Part shown: positions 17,026 to 24,667 of the stretch, piece by piece
How the letters are laid out: each line of letters starts with the position of its first letter
Position numbering within the stretch: position 1 is the stretch's first letter
Assembly: GCA_002863065.1 (NCBI GenBank)
Contig: PKDL01000144.1
Location: 1 to 42,472 of the forward strand
Reading direction: 5' to 3'
From: Pseudomonadota bacterium
GTDB lineage: Bacteria > Myxococcota_A > UBA9042 > GCA-2863065
DNA length: 42,472 nt
The notes under the pieces: generated by a model
What the model saw: the letters and a program-made list of their open reading frames with translations, nothing else
The model's database searches: none
What the model was told of the DNA's origin: nothing
Program-made: the position numbers and the translations under genes

Positions 17026-18638
17026 GAGCTGACCGTCGATTTACTTGGGTCTTTTCCGTTGTACTGGTCGTGACCAGCCTTGCTGCACTGTTTCGTTATG
17101 ACGGTCCGGCGGAAGGTTACTGGGATACATATATTACCGCCCCAGCAATGCACATGAATAAGCAGCTGGTCGACTTTCGAACAAAGAACGGTGAGTCTGC
17201 ATACTTGGACGTGGAGCTTCGTGGAGTGTTACCGGATGACTTGATTGACATTCGGGATGGTGATGCAGCAGCAAAAGCGAAGACAACGAAAGATAATCAA
17301 GGTGCACATGTGCCGCGAGGGTTCGGTGTAATTACCAAAGATCAGCGCCTTATTCCCGGTGTAGTGGCGAGCGCAGAGTACGCTTTTTTTGGGCAGCTAG
17401 GATTCCGAATACTCTTCGCGATTACGGTCGGATTACTGATCCCATTGTGCGTGTTACTGTACCGAGAGGTGGTGCCAGGTCATGACTGGGCAGGGCTATT
17501 TGGTGGAGTAGTACTCGCCTGGAATCCCTATATGCTCAGCGTCGATCGTATGAATGCGAATCTCTTCGTATTTCCCCTAATGCTTGGCACCCTTCTATTG
17601 ATGTTTCGCTTAGATCGGCGGAGCAACGCGACATGGCGAGATATTGTTCCGTTAGGTATTGCCTTCGGAACGGTCGCTGCGCTTCGAAATGAAGCAATAT
17701 GCTTTGTCCCGGCAGTAAGTTATTACATGCTCTACGGTCGGCGAAACGGACCGAACTTTTCACGCCGATTTGTCGAATTGGTGGCGGTTGGTGCGCTCAC
17801 AGTATTCGTGATGCTCCCGGATTTTGCTTGGAAGCAATGGGCTTTCGGTAACGCTCTTATGCATCCGAGTCAGTTCAATCATTTTCATGGGTGGCGTCCG
17901 ACGTTTCCTCACCGAGTTCTAGGGGACTTCAACGGTCTGTTCAACTGGCCTTTCCATACCGATTTCATCCGTACGCCGCATTTTGGATACCCCACGTATT
18001 TCCTGTTCTTCATGGTTACGGCACGCGCTCTCGGTACCGGCCTGTCGGCGCTATCGCTCATCGGTCTTGTATGGCTCGGTAAACACAAGCGGACGATAGC
18101 CGTTACGTCAGTTCTCTGGTCAACCCCAGTCTATCTATTATTTGGGCCTCAAGAGAATTGGGAAGAGGTCAAAATGACCTTCATGTTGTTGGCTTGGGCC
18201 CCAATACCATTGCTGCTGTCTGCAGGCTTCACCTGGGCGACTAGTACAAAGTGGACTCTTCCTCGGAAGGTCCTCGTCTGGGCTGCTGTAGTGTTGACAG
18301 TTGTGGTCTTTATCAGAGCTCTAGGCGCTATTGATGTACCACAGGACGCTCGCTGGTATCATCGGTTCCCCAAAGCGGACAAAACACTAAATAGTGAAGC
18401 GCGTGCTGGTTTAGATGAGAGTGAACGCAACGATTGGACCTATTTTCAAAGTTACGAGACGCCCGAGGAGATCACCCGGGAGCGCAACAAGCTCACGGCG
18501 ACATTGCCGTGGCCTGCGCAATACCTTCCCTTATCTTGGGACGCGGTTCGCGAGTGGTCGGAAATGCAAGAGGAGTACGGAAAACGAGAGCTCGTCGTAC
18601 TCGAGATATGGGGATACATCTATGGTTCACGGAAATAG
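17022..18638 (+). CDS. Multi-pass membrane protein, probable GT-C glycosyltransferase
   Basis: 538 residues from GTG 17022, preceded by AGAGGA and overlapping the GT2 stop by four bases. An N-terminal span (WVFSVVLVVTSLAALF) is followed by a large loop with acidic GYWDTYITAP and a hydrophilic insert (~residues 60-110). About eight further spans include ILFAITVGLLIPLCVLLY, FVFPLMLGTLLLMF and KVLVWAAVVLTVVVFI, and a soluble C-terminal ~100 residues. The layout, and tight coupling to a lipid-phosphate sugar synthase, point to a GT-C enzyme working on the periplasmic face. Sequence motifs alone do not identify a GT family. Unlike the 6192-7640 protein, its first loop is long. Function by context only. 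Confidence 0.65.
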   Translation: MRADRRFTWVFSVVLVVTSLAALFRYDGPAEGYWDTYITAPAMHMNKQLVDFRTKNGESAYLDVELRGVLPDDLIDIRDGDAAAKAKTTKDNQGAHVPRGFGVITKDQRLIPGVVASAEYAFFGQLGFRILFAITVGLLIPLCVLLYREVVPGHDWAGLFGGVVLAWNPYMLSVDRMNANLFVFPLMLGTLLLMFRLDRRSNATWRDIVPLGIAFGTVAALRNEAICFVPAVSYYMLYGRRNGPNFSRRFVELVAVGALTVFVMLPDFAWKQWAFGNALMHPSQFNHFHGWRPTFPHRVLGDFNGLFNWPFHTDFIRTPHFGYPTYFLFFMVTARALGTGLSALSLIGLVWLGKHKRTIAVTSVLWSTPVYLLFGPQENWEEVKMTFMLLAWAPIPLLLSAGFTWATSTKWTLPRKVLVWAAVVLTVVVFIRALGAIDVPQDARWYHRFPKADKTLNSEARAGLDESERNDWTYFQSYETPEEITRERNKLTATLPWPAQYLPLSWDAVREWSEMQEEYGKRELVVLEIWGYIYGSRK

Positions 18639-18674
18639 TATGCTTGTGTGTCTCGCCTCGCCGGTGCCCGTCGT

Positions 18675-19463
18675 ATGAGTGAGTTGTCGCTGACATACTT
18701 AAGGACCTCATCTGTCCTCATCGAGTACGACGGTTATACGCTGTTGACGGACCCTTGGTTTTCTATGGTGATGCGCATTGTTCCTGTCTTCCGCGCTCCT
18801 GGTATTCCGCTGCATCGACTACCGAAGCTGGATGCGATTGTCGCGTCGCACCTACATCCTGACCATTTCGAGGTTCACTCGGTGGAGAAACTGGCCCACC
18901 CTGGACTTGAGATTGTGGGCACACGCGGTGTTTCCGCGGTATGCGACCGCATGTCGCTCAAGAAAGTACATGACTTATGGCACTGGGAGTCAGCCACTGT
19001 CGGGCCATTTACTCTAACCGCAACCCCAGCGGTGCACACGGGGCCTGCACCGCTTGAAGTGAATTTCATTATCGATGCCGGGCCATATCGACTGTTTTTC
19101 GGAGGGGATGCGCGTTGGAGTGACTCATACCGTCAGGTTGCCGATCGCTTTGATCGGATTGACATCGCTTTACTGCCTATTGGCGGGACCCTCATTTTTG
19201 GTCATAGGACGACAATGGGTCCAGCGGATGCAGTCCGGGCTTGTAATTATCTTCGGCCGCGATTCGCGGTACCGATACACGAGGGTGGAGAGTGGATGCC
19301 GGTTCCACCAGCGAGCTGGCACCCGGGTCGGAACCGTCACTTTGTCAAACGGCTGCGGCGGTCGGGACTGCCGGTTGAACCGTGTGTGATCGCACCTGGT
19401 GAGCGAGCATCCTTTACTGCACATGGGCTTGTACGTCGCCAACCTTACGACCTCGCCGCATAG
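18675..19463 (+). CDS. Metallo-beta-lactamase-fold hydrolase (UlaG/NAPE-PLD-like)
   Basis: 262 residues from ATG 18675. The metal motif SHLHPDHFE (HxHxDH) lies near residue 66, followed by AVHTGPAP, GGDARWSD and a late His in PIHEGGEW, the order of the beta-lactamase-like lactonase/UlaG branch (two metals). The N-terminus LTYLRTSSVLIEYDGYTLLTDPWF is the usual opening for this group. Substrate unknown; relatives act on phospholipids, lactones or nucleic acids. The start overlaps a 12-codon frame (18640-18678, ATGA) that begins just after the previous gene, so it probably belongs to the GT2/GT-C operon. GTG 18648 is an alternative start. Confidence 0.85.
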   Translation: MSELSLTYLRTSSVLIEYDGYTLLTDPWFSMVMRIVPVFRAPGIPLHRLPKLDAIVASHLHPDHFEVHSVEKLAHPGLEIVGTRGVSAVCDRMSLKKVHDLWHWESATVGPFTLTATPAVHTGPAPLEVNFIIDAGPYRLFFGGDARWSDSYRQVADRFDRIDIALLPIGGTLIFGHRTTMGPADAVRACNYLRPRFAVPIHEGGEWMPVPPASWHPGRNRHFVKRLRRSGLPVEPCVIAPGERASFTAHGLVRRQPYDLAA

Positions 19464-19511
19464 CAATGGACGCTGGGTTATCAGCGCATTCGTGGGTCCG
19501 TTAGGGTTCAC

Positions 19512-19868
19512 TCAGCCAGCGGCTGCAGTCATTGCGTCGTCCGTGGCTGTAAACGGAATGGTCACCACCGGTTCGTCGTCCACACTTACGGTTTCGATGT
19601 CGTCAAGTGAATACGGAATGTCGCACGGCGTGGTGTCGAGACGTCCATTCAGATTGATATCTTCGAAGGCGAGGATTTCTTTAAGATCGGTTTCGAAGCA
19701 CTCTTTATGAAAGTCCCTCACCTTCTTGAGCGCAGGTACGGGTACACTCGCCGCCGTTAGAAGGGCTCGCATCGCGCCATGGTAGCCGATGAAGACGGTT
19801 AGGCCGGCAGCATAGCGTCCCCAACCAATTTTTTTCCCGGCATTTTTACCGCCGCAACAGTTTGCCAT
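19512..19868 (-). CDS. Small CCGG-motif protein paired with PP-loop ATPase
   Basis: 118 residues starting MANCCGGKNAGKKIGWGRYAAG, with a good ribosome site (GAGGAGAGACACC). The N-terminus has vicinal Cys followed by Gly-Gly-Lys and a basic stretch. A middle helical part includes VRDFHKECFETDLKE, and the C-terminus is acidic and Thr/Ala-rich, ending DDAMTAAAG. A Cys near residue 81 sits in DTTPCDIP. No known family is recognised. It starts 11 bases after the PP-loop ATPase gene ends, so it is co-expressed and could be its substrate, sulfur carrier or adaptor. It could also be a small peptide-type precursor; nothing in the sequence settles this. Confidence 0.75.
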   Translation of the reverse strand: MANCCGGKNAGKKIGWGRYAAGLTVFIGYHGAMRALLTAASVPVPALKKVRDFHKECFETDLKEILAFEDINLNGRLDTTPCDIPYSLDDIETVSVDDEPVVTIPFTATDDAMTAAAG

Positions 19869-19879
19869 GGTGTCTCTCC

Positions 19880-20752
19880 TCAGCTCGCTTCTTGGTACTG
19901 GTTACGAGGTCCTGCTTCTTCCAATTGTTGCTTTCGGTCTTGAAGCAATTCGTCCAAGTCTACGCCCTTCTGGGCAAAATACTCGTTGACGATAGCTCTG
20001 GCGACCTCAGACTTCTCTTTTATAAAGCGTGCAACGTCGTACTCATCGTGTTTCACTCGCTTGTTAAACAGCAGGTAGGGCATGTAGTAGAGTTCGCCCG
20101 CTAGGCATGTCGGCTGAATACACAGATGTCGGTCCAGGACCTCGATACCCATATTGAGGTTTAGTTCACGAATGAGATTTTTACTGTCGGAACGTTTCAC
20201 GTCGTACACCGGCGTGCCGAACTCCACGGTCAGATCTTCATAGAAGTGTTGGATCATGCTCAATGACATCAGGGACTGCTCTACCATCTCTTCAGTGTCC
20301 ATATTGGAACCGTCCGTCATGAACCGGACACCGTTTTCAAGACAGTAGATGGCGGAGCGCATGTGCATGGCCATTTTGCAGCCCATAAACCATATGAACC
20401 CTGATCGGTATTTTTTGTAGTCGCGCAAAACATTGTTCACGAGGATCTGGTCAAAGTATGATTTCGTGGAGATCAGCGTGTATCGAAAGCGGTTACCTAA
20501 CTTGTCGTTGAGTTCTTCTACGCGCTTTGTTGTGCGGTCAAAATGGTAGTGACCGTATCCATTTTTGTACGTGACAAGGTGTACGCGGTCGTAGTGGTCC
20601 GACATTTTTATGGCGGATGCAGTTGAATCGATACCGCCGCTAAACATGAGGGTGATTTCTTTTGATTTCAATCTAGGATACCGACCGGGACCCATAAGCT
20701 CTGACGGCGGCTCGGACTCAGTCAACACATCTGAATGCTGCGTCTTTAGCAT
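19880..20752 (-). CDS. PP-loop N-type ATP pyrophosphatase (QueC/asparagine-synthase-like)
   Basis: From ATG 20752 (ribosome site GAGAGGAGAGATAC), 290 residues. The ATP-binding loop is LMFSGGIDSTASAIKMSDHY, with an SGGxDS P-loop at about residues 37-42. Further on, GNRFRYTLISTKS, IWFMGCKMAMHMRSAIYCLENG, FMTDGSNMDTEEM and HLCIQPTCLAGELYY put Cys pairs at positions used for metal or thiol chemistry in QueC, ThiI and TtuA-type enzymes. The family adenylates a carbonyl or acid and replaces it with N or S. The actual reaction here is unknown. A queuosine role is unlikely because no queD or queE is nearby. The neighbours (carbamoyltransferase, toroid and CCGG protein) suggest a biosynthetic job. Confidence 0.85.
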   Translation of the reverse strand: MLKTQHSDVLTESEPPSELMGPGRYPRLKSKEITLMFSGGIDSTASAIKMSDHYDRVHLVTYKNGYGHYHFDRTTKRVEELNDKLGNRFRYTLISTKSYFDQILVNNVLRDYKKYRSGFIWFMGCKMAMHMRSAIYCLENGVRFMTDGSNMDTEEMVEQSLMSLSMIQHFYEDLTVEFGTPVYDVKRSDSKNLIRELNLNMGIEVLDRHLCIQPTCLAGELYYMPYLLFNKRVKHDEYDVARFIKEKSEVARAIVNEYFAQKGVDLDELLQDRKQQLEEAGPRNQYQEAS

Positions 20753-20781
20753 ATGTATCTCTCCTCTCTCTCCATTGTGAC

Positions 20782-21804
20782 GTGTCTGGGCCCTTGGAAT
20801 CAAACGAGAACTTCACAGAAACCCTGACAGGGCGGCATCACATTGATGCACCGCACATCCCGTGGCATGCTCTCCGAGTGTCGACTGCCCTCCAATGTGA
20901 TGATGGGCTAGACGCTCAAGCGTTGCTGAACTTTGTCATTTCACCCGAAATTTTCGGTTCAGACAGGCGTGTGTTGAGTTGGCTAGACCCAGACCGAACC
21001 GGTTATGCGTACGACGAATGTACGGCGCTTTACGGTCGTCTCTATACCTGGTTGGGGAGAGCGCAAGACGCAATTGCAATGTCTAATGTTTTGGAAAGGC
21101 AATTGTCAGAGCAGGGGTGGCTTGGACGGAACGACATTGGTTACGCATTTGATACCGCACTCGGCATCGATGCTGTGCGCGAACCGTCTCTCCCGTTGAA
21201 TCAGGTAATACATTGGCTTACTTCTGGTGTTGCCTGCTCACGCGTCACACGACCTGGCTGGTGGTCGCAATCCTATGGTGCCCATTTACTGAAATGCTTA
21301 CCCCCATTGGCAAGGCATGGTCGACGAACATACGCCATTGCCATTGCGGATGACATTATCGAAAAATGCTACGATGGCGGCCGCTTTCGAATACATGCGG
21401 ATAGCCAGGCGACTTATATCCACAGTCATTGCTATGCAATGGAGGGAATGCTCGGGTTACAGGCCCATCCTGATGTTTTGCTGTCTGCGGCAGATTGGTT
21501 GTCTGCTCAGATGCTGCCAAGTGGCGCATTACCAGCCTGGGTTGGTGCTCAGAATGAAAGATATCCCAGTGACGTTGTTGCTCAGGCAGTGCGCCTTTTT
21601 TCCGCTGTGGATCCGTCTCGGTATAGCACCGAGATAGAGAAAGGCTTACAACGACTGGCTGAATTACAAGACCCCAGCACTGGCGGTATTCGCTATACCC
21701 TTTCGTCAAGACATGTGAACACGTGGGCGTCCGCATTTGCATTACAAGCCGTCTACTGGGCTGCTAGACCACCCGTAAAATCTGAGTTGCAGTGGTTGGT
21801 ATGA
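20782..21804 (+). CDS. Alpha/alpha-toroid-like protein of the glycan/biosynthetic cluster
   Basis: 340 residues, all-helical, with repeating hairpins of toroid folds (six-hairpin glycosidase, terpenoid-cyclase or C5-epimerase type). Helical blocks include TALYGRLYTWLGRAQDAIAMSNVLER, ATYIHSHCYAMEGMLGLQ, WLSAQMLPSGALPAWVG, DVVAQAVRLFSAVDP and STGGIRYTLSSRHVNTWASAFALQAV. YxHSHCYAMEGML and the Gly/aromatic turn motifs recur in polysaccharide-cluster proteins of unknown activity. No catalytic DDTA or Asp-box of true cyclases is visible. The start is GTG 20782, only 29 bases from the divergent PP-loop gene and without a clear ribosome site. It is followed 24 bases later by a carbamoyltransferase, so the two are likely an operon. 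Confidence 0.65.
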   Translation: MSGPLESNENFTETLTGRHHIDAPHIPWHALRVSTALQCDDGLDAQALLNFVISPEIFGSDRRVLSWLDPDRTGYAYDECTALYGRLYTWLGRAQDAIAMSNVLERQLSEQGWLGRNDIGYAFDTALGIDAVREPSLPLNQVIHWLTSGVACSRVTRPGWWSQSYGAHLLKCLPPLARHGRRTYAIAIADDIIEKCYDGGRFRIHADSQATYIHSHCYAMEGMLGLQAHPDVLLSAADWLSAQMLPSGALPAWVGAQNERYPSDVVAQAVRLFSAVDPSRYSTEIEKGLQRLAELQDPSTGGIRYTLSSRHVNTWASAFALQAVYWAARPPVKSELQWLV

Positions 21805-21828
21805 GAGACCAGGGGGGCGCTTAGTTTT

Positions 21829-23412
21829 ATGGACGTCCTTGGCGTATGGGATGGTCATGATGCCGGCGTTGCTTGGTGGCGTGATGGTAAATACCTCTGT
21901 TGCTTGAACGAAGAGCGAATATCCCGAGAAAAACGACAAGCGGGGTTTCCTTCTCTTGCACTGGAAACATTAATTGCAAAGGAAGGCTTGGATCCGAGTC
22001 GGATTGATCTAGTCGCTGTTCCCGGGCGATATGGTCGCTCGATAATGCGCTTTGCAGATTCGAGATATCGAGCTGAAACAGCCGGTCAAGATCCGCTTTC
22101 GGTTGCTTCTGCTTTGGTTCGTAACGCAGACAATGCGATCTCGAAAGTACCTATGTTGCGTCGATTTGAAAGCGAAGCAGGTATTTCTCGCGTTCGATCT
22201 CGCCTACGTAGGCAAGGCATATATGCACCGCTTGCGTCGGTTCAACACCATGATGCACATGCACATACGGCGGCCTGCACGAGGAACGGGAATTCTCTGA
22301 TCGTTACACTCGATGGTTATGGAGATGGGGAGTGTGGGCGTTTGGCGTATCAGACTGCGCGGGAGCGGACGCTTCATGTTCCTGGGGATAGTATTGCCCT
22401 CGTGTATGGAGCCGTGACGAATCTCTTGGGTTTTAGTGAAGGTGATGAAGGAAAAGTCATGGGGTTGGCGGCACATGGTGACCCTACTGTCTTACGCAAT
22501 ATATTTCAGCATCTCCTCACGCCTGGCAGTTGTTGTATCGATTTACGAGACTCGGCAATGCGCCGCCTTTTGATGACTGCGAGGCGCGAGGATGTGGCAG
22601 CAGCACTACAAGAGCAAACGGAAAAGGTTGCTTTACACTGGATCCGCTCCGTTCGCCGCGATGAAACCTCGCTGGCGGTTTCGGGTGGGCTGTTCGCCAA
22701 TGTGGCCCTCAACGGTAAGCTTCAAGAAGAATTCAAAGATGTTTATGTGTTTCCGCATATGGGAGATGGCGGTCTGTGCGTAGGGGCGGTTGAAGCCGTG
22801 GTTCAGTGTCATGCCTTTCCGGATGTTCCATTTCTTGGTCCGACGTGGACAAAAAAAGATATTCTCAATGCACTGGAAGCCGCATCATTATCTTTTCATG
22901 AATCTCGCTGTCCCGAGTTGGAGCTTGCGCAGACCATTATATCCGGTGAGATGGCCGCTCGATGGTGTGGGAGGTCCGCATTTGGGCCGCGTGCCCTCGG
23001 GCATCGCTCTATCTTCATCCGTCCAGACAAGCAGGAATTGGTAGACCAATTAAACACGCGTCTGGGCAGGGATGAGTTTATGCCTTTTGCTCCGATGCGT
23101 CGCACAGGCCTGGGGTCAAAGACCATGACTAGTGTCTTTCGAGCCGATGCTATGCTGCGAGAACATGCATCGGCTGCAGTGCACGTCGACGGTACATGCA
23201 GAACTCAAATTGTTTGTGAGTCGGCCGACCGGGGACTTTGGGACATGCTGGAGCGCACGGAAGCAGCTGGCTTACCTGCAGTTATTAATACAAGTTTCAA
23301 TCAACACGGTGAACCGATTGTTGAATCACCGGAAGATGCTGTGCGAACATTCATCGCAGCCGGGCTCGATCGGATGCAACTGGGACCGTTCATCGTCGAG
23401 ATTCCCCGTTAG
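21829..23412 (+). CDS. NodU/CmcH-family carbamoyltransferase (second copy)
   Basis: 527 residues. N-terminal domain: VLGVWDGHDAGVAWWRDGKYLCCLNEERISREKRQAGFP, HHDAHAHTAACT, TLDGYGDGECG, LGFSEGDEGKVMGLAAHGDP and GGLFANVALNGKL. C-terminal domain: FGPRALGHRSIF, DEFMPFAPMRRTG, VDGTCRTQIV and NTSFNQHGEPIVESPEDAVRTF. It keeps the canonical GHDAGV and EERxSRxK forms better than the first copy. The expected reaction is carbamoylation of a sugar or natural-product hydroxyl using carbamoyl phosphate and ATP. The ATG follows a G-rich GGGGGCGCTTAG. Twenty-four bases separate it from the toroid gene, and a radical SAM gene follows. Confidence 0.94.
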   Translation: MDVLGVWDGHDAGVAWWRDGKYLCCLNEERISREKRQAGFPSLALETLIAKEGLDPSRIDLVAVPGRYGRSIMRFADSRYRAETAGQDPLSVASALVRNADNAISKVPMLRRFESEAGISRVRSRLRRQGIYAPLASVQHHDAHAHTAACTRNGNSLIVTLDGYGDGECGRLAYQTARERTLHVPGDSIALVYGAVTNLLGFSEGDEGKVMGLAAHGDPTVLRNIFQHLLTPGSCCIDLRDSAMRRLLMTARREDVAAALQEQTEKVALHWIRSVRRDETSLAVSGGLFANVALNGKLQEEFKDVYVFPHMGDGGLCVGAVEAVVQCHAFPDVPFLGPTWTKKDILNALEAASLSFHESRCPELELAQTIISGEMAARWCGRSAFGPRALGHRSIFIRPDKQELVDQLNTRLGRDEFMPFAPMRRTGLGSKTMTSVFRADAMLREHASAAVHVDGTCRTQIVCESADRGLWDMLERTEAAGLPAVINTSFNQHGEPIVESPEDAVRTFIAAGLDRMQLGPFIVEIPR

Positions 23413-23526
23413 GTTACTGCGAGCTGCGATCTGCATCTGATGAATAGCAACGGCGATGCAGCCTTCGTTGTTGGTGTGGCATAAGGTCTGCTCAAGAATG
23501 CTACGGGCCTTGGAGGATTAACCGCG

Positions 23527-24663
23527 GTGGCGACAGACCTTACCCAACGACCTCCTAGAGCTGCTCCGGCCGAAGCTACGATGGTAGGTAATCGCGGTAA
23601 AATCATCGGTCTGAATGATCTGATGTTCGTCTCAAAGACTGCGATGCACCGGGGCAATGGCCCGTTCAAGCTGACGATAGCGCTCACTTGGGTTTGTGAC
23701 CAGCAATGTAAGCACTGCTCTATATGGTCTCGCCCACGGTCGCCGGAGCTCAATCCAGGGCAATGGCGACAAGTATTTCGAAGTGCTAGACGGACACTCA
23801 ACTGGCTAGATCTTACCGGCGGAGAGGTGACGACTCGCCCTGATTTTGCTGAAATTGCATTGGCCGCTATCGAAGAGTTACCCAATCTCGCAATGCTTCA
23901 TTTTCCAACTAATGGCAGGCGGCCTACGCGATTGGAGTCCGTGGTTAAAGCCATTATGACCGGTGGTCCACGTCGGTTGGTGGTCAGTCTTAGTCTCGAT
24001 GGTCCGCCAGACGTTCACGCGGAGGTGAGAGGTGATGAACGCGGCTTTGAGCAAACGGTTGAGAGCTTTCAGCGGCTGAGGAAGCTCGGCATAGAAACGT
24101 ATTTTGGGCTGACGGTTTCGTCCCTGAATATTCAGTACGTGGATGCAGCATACGATGCATTGCAAGAGCGTATTCCCAACCTCAGTTGGTCTGATCTTCA
24201 CGTGAATATTCTGCACGAGTCTGCGCACTACTTTGGTAATACTGGGATCGGCCGCCCCGACTCTCAAAAAGTCCATGCATTGATTCGCTCGCTAATTCAT
24301 AAACGAGGACTTCCCACACACCCCACACACTTGATGGAAAGATTGTATCTACGCCGAGTCGGTGACTACCTGAAGAGCGGCCGTTCTCCTGTGCCGTGTA
24401 CATCCTTGCGGGGCAATGCCTTTATTGACCCAACAGGGCAGGTGTACCCGTGCCATATTTGGGATGAACCCATCGGTGATCTTAACAATTACAACCTGTC
24501 GCTACCTCTCCTATGGTCGAGTCACCGGCGTATTGAGCTACGAGACCGAGTAAAGGCAGAGAAATGTCCCGGGTGCTGGACGCCGTGCGAAGCGTACCCA
24601 TCAATCATGAATAGCCTGCCATCGTCTCTTTGGAGTACATCAGGAGCAGATACAAGCCCGTAG
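23527..24663 (+). CDS. Radical SAM/SPASM-domain enzyme
   Basis: 378 residues from GTG 23527, ten bases after GGAGG. The cluster motif WVCDQQCKHCSIW (CxxxCxxC) binds the SAM [4Fe-4S]. It is followed by WLDLTGGEVTTRPDF, LHFPTNGRRP and VVSLSLDGPPDVHAEVRGD, the TIM-barrel blocks. The C-terminal SPASM part (PCTSLRGNAFIDPTGQVYPCHIWDEPIGDLNN ... CPGCWTPCEAY) holds extra Cys for auxiliary clusters. SPASM enzymes modify peptides, carbohydrates (as in 5'-dAdo-radical epimerases or dehydrogenases) or proteins. There is no adjacent short peptide gene on this strand. It sits at the end of the cluster, four bases from the convergent SorC-type regulator. Substrate cannot be told. Confidence 0.9.
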   Translation: MATDLTQRPPRAAPAEATMVGNRGKIIGLNDLMFVSKTAMHRGNGPFKLTIALTWVCDQQCKHCSIWSRPRSPELNPGQWRQVFRSARRTLNWLDLTGGEVTTRPDFAEIALAAIEELPNLAMLHFPTNGRRPTRLESVVKAIMTGGPRRLVVSLSLDGPPDVHAEVRGDERGFEQTVESFQRLRKLGIETYFGLTVSSLNIQYVDAAYDALQERIPNLSWSDLHVNILHESAHYFGNTGIGRPDSQKVHALIRSLIHKRGLPTHPTHLMERLYLRRVGDYLKSGRSPVPCTSLRGNAFIDPTGQVYPCHIWDEPIGDLNNYNLSLPLLWSSHRRIELRDRVKAEKCPGCWTPCEAYPSIMNSLPSSLWSTSGADTSP

Positions 24664-24667
24664 CGGC

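Noticed and set aside
19880-20752. queC for queuosine biosynthesis
   Set aside because: The P-loop fits, but no queD/queE partners are present and the context is a glycan locus, so the symbol is withheld.
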